Source: Nocardia puris (GTDB taxonomy: Bacteria; Actinomycetota; Actinomycetes; Mycobacteriales; Mycobacteriaceae). From it: a DNA stretch of 64,000 bases. The first letter of the stretch is position 1; each line of letters opens with the position of its first letter. The stretch is taken from positions 124,001-188,000 of the forward strand of contig NZ_QNRE01000002.1 in NCBI RefSeq assembly GCF_003315035.1, written 5' to 3'. The notes under the pieces were generated by a model. It saw only the letters and a program-made list of their open reading frames with translations, made no database searches and was not told the origin of the DNA. The translations under genes were made by a program, and so were the position numbers. Below, piece by piece: positions 9,088 through 17,420 of this stretch.

Positions 9088-9863
9088 TGTTGTTGCAGGA
9101 CAAGGTCGTTGTGGTGTCGGGCGTCGGCCCGGGTCTCGGGCGGGCCATCGCGGTGCAGAGCGCGAAGGCCGGTGCGGACGTGGTGCTGGCCTCGCGCACC
9201 GAATCGCGGCTCACCGAAGTCGCCAAGGAGATCGCCGAACTCGGCAGGCGGGCGGTGGTGGTGCCCACCGATATCAACGACGAGGACGCGGTGGGGCATC
9301 TGGTGGAGACCGCGACCGGTGCGTTCGGGCGCGTGGACACCCTGGTGAACAACGCGTTCGCCATCCCGCCCATCACCGATCTGGCCGTGGTGGATCTCGA
9401 CCAGGTGCGGGCCGGTTTCGAGACCAACGTGCTCGCCGCGCTGCGCCTCACCAGGTTGTTCGTCCCGGCGCTCACCGAGACGAAAGGCTCGGTGGTGATG
9501 ATCAATTCGGCGGTGCTGCGGCATTCGCGGCGCACCTTCGGCCCCTACAAGATGGCCAAGGCCAGCCTGCTGGCGCTCGCGCAGAGCCTGGCCACCGAGC
9601 TGGGGCCCCAAGGCATTCGGGTGAATTCGGTGGCGCCCGGCTACATCTGGGCCGACAACCTCAAGTGGTATTTCAACTACCTCGCCAAGGAGCGCGGGGT
9701 GACGCCCGAGGAGATCTACGCCGAGACCGCGAAGACCATCGATCTGCGCAAACTGCCCGAACCCGACGAGATCGCCGACGCGGTGGTGTTCTTCGCCTCG
9801 TCGCTGGCGCGCGCGATCACCGGGGCCTGCCTGGATGTCAACGGCGGCGAGTACCACCACTGA
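9087..9863 (+). CDS. Short-chain dehydrogenase/reductase (Rv3530c-like)
   Basis: A 258-residue classical SDR with the NAD(P)-binding SGVGPGLGRA motif at 11-20, the LVNNAF structural motif, a catalytic serine in INSAV and the YKMAK active-site pair. The basic residue in ASRTESR after the second strand suggests NADP use, although this is uncertain. It is translationally coupled to the upstream DUF1214 gene and followed at 17 bases by the sulfotransferase gene. Its substrate is probably a sterol- or lipid-derived alcohol or ketone by operon context; that is an inference. Confidence 0.9.
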   Translation: MLLQDKVVVVSGVGPGLGRAIAVQSAKAGADVVLASRTESRLTEVAKEIAELGRRAVVVPTDINDEDAVGHLVETATGAFGRVDTLVNNAFAIPPITDLAVVDLDQVRAGFETNVLAALRLTRLFVPALTETKGSVVMINSAVLRHSRRTFGPYKMAKASLLALAQSLATELGPQGIRVNSVAPGYIWADNLKWYFNYLAKERGVTPEEIYAETAKTIDLRKLPEPDEIADAVVFFASSLARAITGACLDVNGGEYHH

Positions 9864-9880
9864 TGAGGAGACAGCACGAC

Positions 9881-11044
9881 ATGATCGGCAGGGACGACGT
9901 CGGCACGGTCGACGATCTGCACGCCTCGGCCACGAAAGTGGTGGGGCTGGACGATTTCGGCGCCGACGACTACCGCGAGGGGCTGGGCGTGCTGCTCGAC
10001 TCCTACGCGAAGGAAGCCGAGCTCACGCCGTTCGGCAACAAGATCACTCGCGCGTTCCTGCGCGGTGCGCTCATCGCCCGCCTGCTCAGCGAGCACGCGT
10101 GGAAACAGCATCCCGACCACGAACAGGTGGCCATCGAGCGGCCGATCTTCGTCACCGGGTTGCCCCGGTCGGGCACCACGGCCGTGCACCGGCTGCTCAA
10201 CGCCGACCCGGCGCACCAGGGCTTGGAGATGTGGCTGACCGAGATGCCGCAGCCGCGCCCGCCGCGCGAGACCTGGCCGGGCAACCCGGTGTACCAGCGG
10301 ATCGAGGCCGCGTTCGAGCAGCACCACGTGGAGCATCCCGAGTTCATGGGCGTGCACCACATCTCCGCCGACCAGGTGGAGGAGTGCTGGCAGTTGCTGC
10401 GCCAGTCGGCGATGTCGGTGTCCTACGAATGCCTGGCGTACCTGCCCGGCTATTCGGAGTGGCTGGCCGGGCGCGACTGGACCGGCGCCTACCGCAGGCA
10501 CCGGCGCAACCTGCAATTGATCGGCCTGCCCGACGCCGGGAAGCGGTGGGTGCTGAAGAACCCGAGCCACCTGTTCGCGCTGGACGCGATCTTCGAGGTG
10601 TATCCGGACGCGCTGGTCATCCAGATGCACCGTGACCCGCGCACCATCATCGCCTCGGTGTGCAGCCTGAACGAGCAGGCGTCGGCGGGCTGGTCGGAGA
10701 AGTTCCGCGGGCCGGTGGTGGGCAGCACGCAGCTGGACCTGTGGGCGCGCGGCGCCGAGCGCTTCCGGCGCGATCGGGCGCGCCACGATCCGTCGCGATT
10801 CGCCGATGTGTACTACGACGATTTCGTGGCCGATCCCCTCGGTGCGGTCGCCGCGATCTACGGGAGGTTCGGGCTGACGCTGAGTCCGGAGGCCGAGCGG
10901 GCGATGGCGGCACTGCACGCCGAGAGCACGTCGGGCGCGGCGCGGCCCTCGCATCGGTACACGCTCGATGATTTCGGGCTCACCGCCGATCAGGTGGACG
11001 AGCGATTCGGCGAGTACCGGGCGGAGTTCTTCCCGGGGAAGTGA
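9881..11044 (+). CDS. Sulfotransferase family protein (Rv3529c-like)
   Basis: A 387-residue cytosolic-type sulfotransferase. The 5'-phosphosulfate loop GLPRSGTTAVHRLL starts at residue 93, and MHRDPRTIIASVCSL about 150 residues later supplies the 3'-phosphate-binding arginine and serine. It should move sulfate from PAPS to a hydroxyl acceptor. The ATG at 9881 follows GAGGAG by ten bases; an earlier ATG at 9863 overlaps the SDR stop. It ends the operon and is convergent with the thioesterase gene across a strong hairpin. The sulfate-activation genes cysD and cysNC lie only about 1 kb to the left of the operon, which may supply its donor. Confidence 0.88.
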   Translation: MIGRDDVGTVDDLHASATKVVGLDDFGADDYREGLGVLLDSYAKEAELTPFGNKITRAFLRGALIARLLSEHAWKQHPDHEQVAIERPIFVTGLPRSGTTAVHRLLNADPAHQGLEMWLTEMPQPRPPRETWPGNPVYQRIEAAFEQHHVEHPEFMGVHHISADQVEECWQLLRQSAMSVSYECLAYLPGYSEWLAGRDWTGAYRRHRRNLQLIGLPDAGKRWVLKNPSHLFALDAIFEVYPDALVIQMHRDPRTIIASVCSLNEQASAGWSEKFRGPVVGSTQLDLWARGAERFRRDRARHDPSRFADVYYDDFVADPLGAVAAIYGRFGLTLSPEAERAMAALHAESTSGAARPSHRYTLDDFGLTADQVDERFGEYRAEFFPGK

Positions 11045-11297
11045 ACGCGGCGCGCCGGGCGGTCTGCTGTACCGACCGACGTCTGTTCACGGTCTGCATA
11101 GTTGCATCACCTGCAAGAATCGGTGCCGATTCCGCGTGTCCGATACCTGAAAACCGGCTCTGTTCAGGTGGTTTCCCGTGCGTGGGCCGGGTATCGACGG
11201 GGGGCAATCGAATTGGTGCCGACCATGCAAAGGTGCATCGACTGCCATTCCGAAGGGCCTCGGCACGCACCATCGAGCATGGCACAGCACCACGAAA
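11045..11297. other. Intergenic region with small inverted repeats
   Basis: No gene is evident between the convergent sulfotransferase and thioesterase genes. It holds a small palindrome GAATCGG/CCGATTC around 11117-11132 and an ACCTGAA/TTCAGGT pair at 11145-11151 and 11163-11169 that could form weak hairpins at the end of the plus-strand transcript. Confidence 0.5.
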
Positions 11298-11349
11298 GGC
11301 CGCGACCCGAAATCCGCTGCGAAAAACGCGGATTCACCGGGTCGCGGCC
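11298..11349. terminator. Large bidirectional hairpin between convergent genes
   Basis: Perfect 12-base arms GGCCGCGACCCG (11298-11309) and CGGGTCGCGGCC (11338-11349) enclose a second perfect pair AATCCGC/GCGGATT. The 52-base structure sits just before the stop of the minus-strand thioesterase gene and after the plus-strand operon, so it can serve both. There is no T tract, as is usual in actinobacteria. Confidence 0.75.
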
Positions 11350-11362
11350 CTCGGGGTGATCC

Positions 11363-12031
11363 CTACTGCTGTCCCGGCTTCAGGACGATGAACAAGCCGT
11401 TCGCCTCCGCGCACAGGCGGTCGCCGTCGTGCAGGGTGGCGCGGACGTAGACCTTGCGGCCCTCGATGCGCTCGGCGAAGGCGTGCAGGCGCAGCGGGGT
11501 GTCGAGCGGGGTGATGGAGCGGTAGTCGACGGTAAGCGAGGCCGTGCGGGTGACCGCGCCCGCATGCAGGGCGGCGGCCATGCCGAGCAGATCGTCGAAG
11601 GCGACGCCGATGTGGCCGCCGTGCGCGGCGCGGTTGCCGCCGAGATGGAAGGTGCGGAACGTGACGCGGGCGGTGACGCCGTCGCGGCCCGCCTCGTCCA
11701 CCACGTACGGCGGCAGCGTGATGTTGCCGCGCGCCGGGAGGTCGGCGCGGGTCCAGGTGGGGGCGGACCACTCGTCCACCACCGCGCCGTCCAGCTTGGC
11801 GTTGAGTTCCTTCAGCAGGGTGATCGCCTCGAGCGCCAGGTCGTCGGACGGCGAGGACAGGCGGACCCGGTCCATCAGCGCGCGCGTCTGCTCGACCAGC
11901 TCGCCGTAGTGCGGGCCGCCGCGGGAGATGTCGACGTCGCGCGTCGCGGCGTCGATCAGTTCCGCCATCGGGCGGAAGCCGCCCTCGTGGTGTTCCGCGG
12001 TGGGTAGCGCGTCCACCCGCTGTTCGTCCAT
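11363..12031 (-). CDS. PaaI-family acyl-CoA thioesterase
   Basis: A 222-residue hotdog-fold protein. The core segment FHLGGNRAAHGGHIGVAFDDLLGMAA carries the HGG motif and the aspartate typical of PaaI/YbgC-type thioesterases, and TASLTVDYRSITPL forms the following strand. An N-terminal helical extension of about 90 residues precedes the hotdog domain. It should hydrolyse an acyl- or aroyl-CoA in the cytoplasm. It stands alone between a hairpin terminator and the tetR gene. An AACAAGTT core just before its ATG resembles half of a KstR box but lacks the outer T and A. Confidence 0.85.
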   Translation of the reverse strand: MDEQRVDALPTAEHHEGGFRPMAELIDAATRDVDISRGGPHYGELVEQTRALMDRVRLSSPSDDLALEAITLLKELNAKLDGAVVDEWSAPTWTRADLPARGNITLPPYVVDEAGRDGVTARVTFRTFHLGGNRAAHGGHIGVAFDDLLGMAAALHAGAVTRTASLTVDYRSITPLDTPLRLHAFAERIEGRKVYVRATLHDGDRLCAEANGLFIVLKPGQQ

Positions 12032-12087
12032 GAGAACAAGTTATCGGTTGCCCGCCGAATGCTCGCGGCCCGGGCCTGTGGGCCCGG

Positions 12088-12681
12088 TCACCGTCGGTAG
12101 GACTCCAGCAGGGTGCGGGCCGCGCCGGTGAGGTCCGCGTCGAGCCAGTCCGGCAGCGACGGCGCGTGCGCGTGCCTGCGCAGCGCGGCGTACGGCAGGT
12201 CCACCACGGCGCGGCTGATCGCGTCCAGCTCCCGCGCGCCGTCCCCGCCCAGCAGCTCGCGCGCCATGCGGCGCAACCGCCCGAACAGCGGCGCGTTCAT
12301 GGTGCTCAGCCGCTCGTGGAACTCCGCGTCCGGCGCGCCGTCGAGCAGATCGCGCGGCCGCAGTTCCAGCAGCAACCGCGCGTCGTCGGGCAGGTCGCGC
12401 CCGAAGCCCACCGCCGCGGCGACCATCGCCACGCCCGCCTCGACCGGGTCGTCCGGCGCGGCCGCCGCGAGCGTCCGCTCCTGGAAACGGGCGAGCGCAC
12501 GCAGCCAGGCGGCCGTCAGCACGCCGTTGCGGTTGCCGAACCGGTGGTAGAGCGTGCCCACGGGTGCGCCGCTCGCGGCGGCGATCGCGGCCACGCTCGC
12601 GGCGCGCGGGCCGTCGGCGAGGACGAGCGCGCGGGCCGCGTCGAGGATCGCATCGGTGTCGTGCTTGCGAGGTGGGGCCAC
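12088..12681 (-). CDS. TetR family transcriptional regulator
   Basis: A 197-residue repressor with an N-terminal helix-turn-helix (ILDAARALVLADGPRAASVA followed by GAPVGTLYHRFGNRNGV) and a divergent C-terminal ligand domain. It begins with GTG at 12681 and faces two small SRPBCC-like genes with only 20 bases between the start codons, so it almost certainly controls that divergent pair and itself. The ligand is unknown. Confidence 0.9.
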   Translation of the reverse strand: MAPPRKHDTDAILDAARALVLADGPRAASVAAIAAASGAPVGTLYHRFGNRNGVLTAAWLRALARFQERTLAAAAPDDPVEAGVAMVAAAVGFGRDLPDDARLLLELRPRDLLDGAPDAEFHERLSTMNAPLFGRLRRMARELLGGDGARELDAISRAVVDLPYAALRRHAHAPSLPDWLDADLTGAARTLLESYRR

Positions 12682-12701
12682 TACTAGTACGTTCCTTCTA
12701 T
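12682..12701. promoter_or_regulatory. Compact divergent control region of tetR and the SRPBCC pair
   Basis: Only 20 bases lie between the two start codons. They contain the perfect 8-base palindrome TACTAGTA (12682-12689), a plausible centre of a TetR operator. With so little space the plus-strand transcript may be leaderless or the operator may extend into the coding regions. Confidence 0.35.
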
Positions 12702-13070
12702 ATGGAGCGATTGTCCTATATCGATGAGCATGCCAGAGAAGTCGACGCGAATCGGGACCGGGCCTGGAAAGCGGTGTGTCGTGTCGCGGGGACCGACCCC
12801 GCGAACCCGTCCGGCGCGATGACCGGCTTCGCGGTCGAATCCGCCGAGGAACCGAGCCGCCTGGCGCTGCACGGGCGGCACTGGTTCTCCCGCTATCAGC
12901 TGATCTTCGAACTCGACGAGCACGGGCCCGGCCGCACCACGGTGCGCGCGATCACCCGCGCCGAGTTCCCGGGTCCGCACGGAAAGGTGTACCGCGCGTT
13001 GGTGATCGGCACCGGCGGCCACGTCCTGGTGGTGCGGTGGATGCTGCGGAAGATCGCGGCCGCGGCATGA
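12702..13070 (+). CDS. Small SRPBCC/DUF2867-like protein
   Basis: A 122-residue protein. Its centre reads SRYQLIFELDEHGPGRTTVR and FPGPHGKVYRALVIGTGGHV, resembling the beta-sheet of polyketide-cyclase-like (SRPBCC) or DUF2867 proteins, which bind small hydrophobic ligands. The ATG at 12702 lacks a clear ribosome-binding site, perhaps because the transcript is leaderless. Its stop overlaps the next start as ATGA. The function is unknown; family assignment is by overall pattern only. Confidence 0.7.
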   Translation: MERLSYIDEHAREVDANRDRAWKAVCRVAGTDPANPSGAMTGFAVESAEEPSRLALHGRHWFSRYQLIFELDEHGPGRTTVRAITRAEFPGPHGKVYRALVIGTGGHVLVVRWMLRKIAAAA

Positions 13071-13582
13071 CGCCCGGACAGGTCTGGGGCGCCACCGAAG
13101 CCGAGTGCGAGACGCCGCTGCCGTGTGACCGGGTACTGCCCGGCGCGTTCGCGGCGGACCGCGCCATCAGCATCGACGCCCCGCCCGCGCTCGTGTTCGG
13201 CTGGCTGTGCCAGCTGCGGGTCGCGCCCTACAGCTACGACCTGCTCAACAATCTGGGCCGCCGCAGTCCGCGCCGCCGTGACCCGGAACTCACCGAACTC
13301 GCGGTGGGGCAGCGGTTCATGCGGCTGTTCACGCTGGAATCGTTCGTGCTCGGGCGCCACCTCACCCTCGTGTCGGGCGACGGCATCTGCGTCACGTACG
13401 CGGTGCGGGCCGAGGGCGGCGGCACGCGTCTGGCGGTCCGGGTCCGGTGCGCCGCACCCGCGTTCGCCGCGCGGCTGCTGGTAGCCGGCGACGTGATCAT
13501 GATGCGCAAACAACTGCGGACCTTGCGCGCACTGGCCGAGGCCGAAGCGCGGGACGCGCGGGCGGCGGCCGGAGAGTCCTGA
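13067..13582 (+). CDS. SRPBCC family protein
   Basis: A 171-residue protein whose strand pattern AISIDAPPALVFGWLCQLRV is the classic opening of the SRPBCC fold (a ligand- or lipid-binding helix-grip). Later parts (LTLVSGDGICVTYAVRAEGG, TRLAVRVRC) complete the sheet and a C-terminal helix follows. It overlaps the preceding gene by four bases and must be co-expressed with it under the divergent TetR. No catalytic residues can be named. Confidence 0.8.
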   Translation: MTPGQVWGATEAECETPLPCDRVLPGAFAADRAISIDAPPALVFGWLCQLRVAPYSYDLLNNLGRRSPRRRDPELTELAVGQRFMRLFTLESFVLGRHLTLVSGDGICVTYAVRAEGGGTRLAVRVRCAAPAFAARLLVAGDVIMMRKQLRTLRALAEAEARDARAAAGES

Positions 13583-13606
13583 GCCGGGGGTGCTCGCCGG
13601 ACGGTC

Positions 13607-15976
13607 GTGCTCCCGATGTGGCGGAACCGGTTTCCGAAACGGCCGATTGTCGGTAAAACGCCCGCCGTGCGGCATGGCCGTGCGAAAGTATTCGGCGTGG
13701 TGCGGCGTGGTACCGGGAACCTTCCCGTCGAGGTGACGAGCTTCGTCGGACGCGGGGACGAGGTCGCATCGGCCAAGCGGCTGCTGGGGAGTGCGCGGGT
13801 GGTCACCCTGACCGGGCCCGGCGGCGTGGGCAAGACGCGGCTGTCGCGGCGAGTCGGGGAGGTGGTGCGCCGCGCGTTCCCGGACGGTGTGTGGCTGGTC
13901 GAGGTCGCGCACGTCAGCGAGGGGGAGTTGGTCGCGTTGAGCGTGGCGCAGGCGCTCGGCGTGCGCGACGACACGAGCGCGCCCCTGGCCGGGCTCATCG
14001 ACTATCTCGCGGACCGGCACCTGCTGATCGTGCTCGACAACTGCGAACACCTCATCGACGCCTGCGCGGCGCTGGTGAGCAAGCTGATCCCCGCGACCGC
14101 GCACGTGCGGGTGCTCGCGACGAGCCGCGAACCCCTCGGCGTGGACGGCGAACAGGTCGTGCCGGTCGCGCCGCTGCCGGTGCCGGAGGTGGACGAGCAC
14201 ACCGGCGAGATCCTCGGCGAGGCCGAGGCGTTGCGCCTGCTGATCGACCGCGCCGCCGCCGCGAACCCGGATTTCGTTGTCACACCGGAGAATCGGGCCA
14301 CCCTCGCCGCGATCACCCGGCGGCTGGAGGGGATTCCACTCGCTTTGGAACTGGCCGCGCTGCGGCTGCGGATGTTCACGCCCGAGCAGGTGCTGGCCCG
14401 GCTGGACGACGCGATGCGCCTGCTCACCACAGGGCTGCGCACCGCCCCGCGCCGCCAGCAGACGCTGGAGGCGGCGATCCGCTGGAGCTACGACCTGTGC
14501 ACCCCCGACGAGCAGCGCCTGTGGGCCCAATTGGCTGTTTTCGCGGGCGGTTTCGACCTGGATGCCGCCGAGGCGGTGTGCCGGGTGGACCCGCCCGGCG
14601 CGCTGGTCGACGCCCTCACCGGACTGGTCGAGAAGTCCGTCCTCGGCCACCGGCACGACCAAGGCGGCCGCTACACCATGCTGGAACCGCTGCGCCAGTT
14701 CGCGCTGGCCCGGCTGCGCGACGCCGGGGACGAACGCGCCGTCCGCATCCGCCACCGCGACCACTACCACGCGATCGCCCGCCGCGGCCGCGCCGCCTAC
14801 TGGGGTGGCGAGGACGTGCGGTGGTTCCGCGATGTCACCACCGAGCACGCCAATATGCGTGCGGCCCTGCGCTTCTCGCTCGCCGATCCGGAGGGCGCGC
14901 ACCGGGCGCTGGAGATCGCCACCGAACTGCGCCCGTTCTGGGAGCACTACCGGTTCCTGCTCGAGGGCTACCGCTGGCTGCTCGACGCGCTGGACAAGGA
15001 CCGCGCGCCCACCGTGGACCGGGCGCGCGCCCTGGCCGCCGCCTCGGTGATCGCGGCCATGCTCTCCGATATCGGGATGGCGACCCACTACGCGCGCGAA
15101 TGCGTCGAGCTGGCAACGGAACTCGATGCCGCCCAGGTGCTGGTGGAGGCCACGCTGCTGTCGGCGCTGCTGACGTTCGGCGACGATCCGCGCCGGGCGC
15201 TGGAGATCGCGCTGACCGGAGCGGACCGCGCGCGGGAGGTGGCGCACCACGGCACCGAGATGGAGTGCTACGCGTTCGCCTACGTGTGTGCGCTGGTGCT
15301 CGACGACGAGCGTGCGTCGGCCATCGCCACCGAACTCGCCGCCAGGACCGCCGCGCACGATTCGCACCTGCTGGGCGGGCTGGCGTACTGGGCGACCGGC
15401 ACCGACCGCTGGCGGCGCGGTGAGCTGCTCGAAGCGGCCGCGGACCTGCGGCGGGCGGTGGAACTGTTCCGCCGGTTCGACCGGTGCGTGTGGACGGCGT
15501 CGGGTCTGGACGGCCTGGCCTGGGTCGCCGCGTCGGCGGGCGCGCACGAGCGCGCGGCTCGGTTGATGGGCGCGGCGACCACGATCCGGCGCGGCAGCAC
15601 CCAGCGCCTCGCACACGCGATGACCCAGGTGGTCGGCGACAAGGTGTCCGACGAGGTACGGGAAGCCATGGGGGACAGTGCCTTCCGCGCCGCGTTCGAG
15701 CGTGGCGCGGCACTCGGCACGGAGGCCGCCGTGGCGTACGCGCTGGGCGACGAGCCCGCCGCGCCCGAGCCGAAACCCGGTGCGGCCGAGGTGCTCACGC
15801 GCCGCGAGAAGGATGTGGCGCGGCTGGTGGCCGCCGGCTACAGCAACAAGCGCATCGCCGCCGAGCTGGTGATCTCGGTGCGCACGGCCGAGAGCCACGT
15901 CGACCACATCATGACCAAACTCGGCTTCGGCTCCCGCGCCGGGATCGCCGGCTGGGTGGCCGATCACCTGCGCTGA
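13607..15976 (+). CDS. LuxR-type ATPase transcriptional regulator
   Basis: A protein of up to 789 residues: an N-terminal NB-ARC-like ATPase (NLPVEVTSFVGR, P-loop GPGGVGKT at 70-77, Walker B LLIVLDNCEHL), a winged-helix-like connector (GLVEKSVLGHR), a long helical TPR-like section and a C-terminal LuxR helix-turn-helix (LTRREKDVARLVAAGYSNKR and SHVDHIMTKLG). Such proteins act as ligand- or stress-responsive regulators in actinobacteria. The start is uncertain: GTG 13607, ATG 13616 or a GTG near VRRGTGNLP are all possible, the last placing the conserved NLP motif at the usual distance. No target genes can be named. Confidence 0.88.
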   Translation: MLPMWRNRFPKRPIVGKTPAVRHGRAKVFGVVRRGTGNLPVEVTSFVGRGDEVASAKRLLGSARVVTLTGPGGVGKTRLSRRVGEVVRRAFPDGVWLVEVAHVSEGELVALSVAQALGVRDDTSAPLAGLIDYLADRHLLIVLDNCEHLIDACAALVSKLIPATAHVRVLATSREPLGVDGEQVVPVAPLPVPEVDEHTGEILGEAEALRLLIDRAAAANPDFVVTPENRATLAAITRRLEGIPLALELAALRLRMFTPEQVLARLDDAMRLLTTGLRTAPRRQQTLEAAIRWSYDLCTPDEQRLWAQLAVFAGGFDLDAAEAVCRVDPPGALVDALTGLVEKSVLGHRHDQGGRYTMLEPLRQFALARLRDAGDERAVRIRHRDHYHAIARRGRAAYWGGEDVRWFRDVTTEHANMRAALRFSLADPEGAHRALEIATELRPFWEHYRFLLEGYRWLLDALDKDRAPTVDRARALAAASVIAAMLSDIGMATHYARECVELATELDAAQVLVEATLLSALLTFGDDPRRALEIALTGADRAREVAHHGTEMECYAFAYVCALVLDDERASAIATELAARTAAHDSHLLGGLAYWATGTDRWRRGELLEAAADLRRAVELFRRFDRCVWTASGLDGLAWVAASAGAHERAARLMGAATTIRRGSTQRLAHAMTQVVGDKVSDEVREAMGDSAFRAAFERGAALGTEAAVAYALGDEPAAPEPKPGAAEVLTRREKDVARLVAAGYSNKRIAAELVISVRTAESHVDHIMTKLGFGSRAGIAGWVADHLR

Positions 15977-15980
15977 GCGC

Positions 15981-16496
15981 TCAGCGGCCGGTGCGGCCGT
16001 CGATGTGTTCGCGCACCAGGTCGGCGTGCCCGTTGTGGCGCGCGTACTCCTCGATCATGTGCGCGTACACCCAGCGCAGGCCGAACCGCACGCCGCGGAA
16101 TTCGAAGGTGTGGTCCAGCGGCAGGTCCGCGACGGACGCGTCGGCGGCCGCCACCTCCCGGTGGTAGACCTCGAACGCCTCGGCCGGGTCGGCGTCGGCG
16201 ATGTCGTCGAAATCGCCGTCCGGGTTCGCCTCGTCGCAGTAGAGATAGTCGAGCGGCTGCCCGGCGGCGGCGATGCGGAACCAGCCGCGCTCGACCTCGC
16301 TGAGGTGGCGGACGAGCCCGAGCAGCGAGAGGGTGGACGGCACGAGCGGGCGCAGGCGTAGGGTGTCGGCGTCCAGCCCCGCGCATTTCCACAGCAGGGT
16401 GCGGCGGTGCTGATCGAGCCACCCCTGCAGCATCGGGCGTTCGTCGGCGACGAACGGAGCATGGGTCCGTTCGACATCCGGAGCGATCCACGTCAT
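15981..16496 (-). CDS. DinB/DUF664 family protein
   Basis: A 171-residue four-helix-bundle protein. HLSEVERGWF in the middle and HMIEEYARHNGHADLVREHI at the end are the metal-binding histidine blocks of the DUF664 branch of the DinB superfamily, whose members include mycothiol- or bacillithiol-dependent transferases. It is convergent with the LuxR-type gene, with four bases between the stop codons. The reaction is unknown. Confidence 0.88.
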   Translation of the reverse strand: MTWIAPDVERTHAPFVADERPMLQGWLDQHRRTLLWKCAGLDADTLRLRPLVPSTLSLLGLVRHLSEVERGWFRIAAAGQPLDYLYCDEANPDGDFDDIADADPAEAFEVYHREVAAADASVADLPLDHTFEFRGVRFGLRWVYAHMIEEYARHNGHADLVREHIDGRTGR

Positions 16497-16556
16497 ATGC
16501 GCAGGCTAGCGCCCGCCACCGCTCCGGCGCGCCCCGTTTTCGGTGCGTTTCGTGGG

Positions 16557-17420
16557 TCAGCCGTGGCCGTGGGTCAGGAAGTCCAGGACCGCCCGTTCGA
16601 ACGCGGCTTTGCGCTCGATCTGCACCCAGTGCCCGCAGCGGCCGAAATACCGCAGGTCGGCGTTGGGCAGCTGGCGGGAGGGCAGCAGCGCGCCCTCGGG
16701 CGGCGTCACCCGGTCGTCGCGCCCCCACAGCAGCAGCACTTCGTGCCGGAGTCCGCGCAACCGCGCCCACAGTGGAACCCGTTCGGCGAGAGCGGGATCG
16801 GCGAAGGTCGCGTACGCGTCGCGCAGCGCGGCGACGGCGGCGGGATCGGTCGCGGCGGCCAGCCGGGTGCGCACCAGATCCTCGGTGAGCGTCGCCGGAT
16901 CGGACACCATGGTGCGCAACCAGTCCCGCACGCGGTCGGGGCCGGGGTCGGCCAGGAAGTCCAGTAGCCGGCGAATCCCTTCGGACGGTTCGGGTCCCAG
17001 CACATTCGCGCCGACCCCGCCCGGCGCCATGAGCACCAGCCGGTCCACGCGGTCGCCGTGCTCGAGGGCAACGAGGGTGGCCACCGCGCCGCCCATCGAG
17101 TTCCCCAGCAGATGCGCGCGGGGCACCTCGAGCGCGTCGAGCAGAGCTAGCACCGCGTCGGCGGCGATGCGCAGATAGTTGCGGTCGTAGACGGCGGGCC
17201 GCGCGCTGTCGCCGAAACCGGGCTGATCCAGGATCAGGCAGCGGAAGCGCGCGGCCAGCGCGGGCAAGTTCGCGCCGAAATTCGCCCAGCCCGACACGCC
17301 GGGGCCGGAGCCGTGCAGCAGCACCAGCGGCGGACCCGAACCCGCCTCGTGGTAGCGCAGATCCAGTCCGTCGGCGCGCACGTGGCGCGCGGTGCCGGTC
17401 TCGGTAGGCGCCACCGTCAC
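16557..17420 (-). CDS. Alpha/beta hydrolase, HsaD/BphD-like C-C bond hydrolase
   Basis: A 287-residue meta-cleavage-product hydrolase by pattern, close to the length of HsaD and BphD. The oxyanion segment LLHGSGPGVSGWANFGANLP, nucleophile elbow GNSMGG, acid in LLWGRDDRVTP and base in CGHWVQIER are all present. Such enzymes cleave the ring-opened product of an extradiol dioxygenase (in steroid degradation, DSHA). GTG at 17420 overlaps the stop of the HsaA-like gene as GTGA, so the two are coupled. No extradiol dioxygenase is adjacent; the nearest is at 45182. The true substrate may be another aromatic acid. Confidence 0.85.
   Translation of the reverse strand: MTVAPTETGTARHVRADGLDLRYHEAGSGPPLVLLHGSGPGVSGWANFGANLPALAARFRCLILDQPGFGDSARPAVYDRNYLRIAADAVLALLDALEVPRAHLLGNSMGGAVATLVALEHGDRVDRLVLMAPGGVGANVLGPEPSEGIRRLLDFLADPGPDRVRDWLRTMVSDPATLTEDLVRTRLAAATDPAAVAALRDAYATFADPALAERVPLWARLRGLRHEVLLLWGRDDRVTPPEGALLPSRQLPNADLRYFGRCGHWVQIERKAAFERAVLDFLTHGHG

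Noticed and set aside
12032-12046. KstR-like core AACAAGTT beside the thioesterase start
   Set aside because: Only six of eight fixed positions match because the outer T and A are G and C; too weak to list as a site.
12896-15967. Minus-strand open frame of about 1020 codons opposite the LuxR-type regulator
   Set aside because: Antisense shadow: composition of Arg/His/Gly/Val without motifs, and the plus strand encodes a complete ATPase with LuxR domain.
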